From contig DFBP01000015.1 of NCBI GenBank assembly GCA_002366685.1, positions 1 to 6,200 on the forward strand: a stretch of 6,200 nucleotides of DNA, written 5' to 3'. Source of the stretch: Rhodobacterales bacterium UBA3077 (GTDB lineage: Bacteria; Pseudomonadota; Alphaproteobacteria; Rhodobacterales; Rhodobacteraceae). A program made the translations under genes and the position numbers. A model generated the notes under the pieces. The model was not told where the DNA came from. It saw only the letters and a list, made by a program, of their open reading frames with translations, and ran no database searches. The stretch's first letter is position 1. Each line of letters opens with the position of its first letter. This document shows, piece by piece, positions 6,104 to 6,200 of the stretch.

Positions 6104-6200
6104 CTGGTTTGCTAAACTCTCGATCATGGGTGAGCGCGGGAATTTTGGCCCGCGCCTCTGCAACCAGCTTAAGATCAAGATCGGCAAATGTCACGCCCTC
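6081..6200 (-). CDS. Carbon-nitrogen hydrolase (nitrilase/omega-amidase family), C-terminal end only
   Basis: From the right edge the minus strand encodes 39 residues and a TGA at 6083-6081. The opening EGVTFADLDLKLVAEARAK, followed by IPALTHDREF, is the characteristic end of nitrilase-superfamily hydrolases (final beta strand, then the valine-alanine-glutamate-arginine helix and the proline-leucine/histidine-aspartate-arginine segment), as in Nit2/omega-amidase-like proteins. Such enzymes cleave amide or nitrile carbon-nitrogen bonds with a Glu-Lys-Cys triad, which here lies outside the window. The stop overlaps the MarR start by 23 bases in another frame, implying co-transcription. The family call rests on a short tail, so the specific substrate cannot be given. 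Confidence 0.75.
   Translation of the reverse strand, partial: EGVTFADLDLKLVAEARAKIPALTHDREFSKPDEHKPEQ

Overview
The window looks like a chromosomal segment of an alphaproteobacterium, most likely of the Rhodobacterales/Roseobacter type. That placement rests on the kind of genes seen (a single-chain fused indolepyruvate ferredoxin oxidoreductase with a DUF6537-type tail, an LsrB/VtlR-type LysR regulator, an MmgR/suhB-like small RNA), on moderately high GC coding sequence, and on general recall of gene families; no search was run. No insertion sequence, phage gene, CRISPR array, tRNA or rRNA is visible.

Layout from left to right. Positions 1-578 (minus) hold the N-terminal half of a PLP-dependent enzyme resembling diaminopropionate ammonia-lyase; it runs off the left edge. 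Positions 579-835 hold no protein gene but contain a compact small-RNA gene on the minus strand: a promoter (about 754-726), a perfectly palindromic 5' hairpin, an unpaired stretch with an anti-Shine-Dalgarno CCUCCC motif, and a strong intrinsic terminator (669-643). Between this RNA and the next gene is a cluster of inverted ATAG/CTAT elements that could be a LysR-type binding site. Positions 836-1735 (minus) encode a complete LysR regulator of the LsrB/VtlR type. A long non-coding stretch (1736-2199) separates it from the divergent large gene and ends with a clean palindrome and a strong ribosome binding site.

Positions 2200-5604 (plus) encode a 1134-residue fused 2-oxoacid (indolepyruvate-type) ferredoxin oxidoreductase with thiamine pyrophosphate, iron-sulfur and gamma domains in one chain. 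It is expected to convert aryl- or branched-chain 2-oxoacids, made from amino acids by transamination, into acyl-CoA. Converging on it is a MarR regulator (6103-5657, minus) whose start overlaps the end of a carbon-nitrogen hydrolase (nitrilase-family) gene entering from the right edge.

The genes share a loose nitrogen/amino-acid theme (diaminopropionate lyase-like enzyme, amino-acid-derived 2-oxoacid oxidation, nitrilase-family hydrolase), but they are not one operon. The most interesting element is the small RNA directly downstream of a LysR regulator whose relatives are known to control small RNAs. I found no clear evidence of an entirely new multi-gene system.
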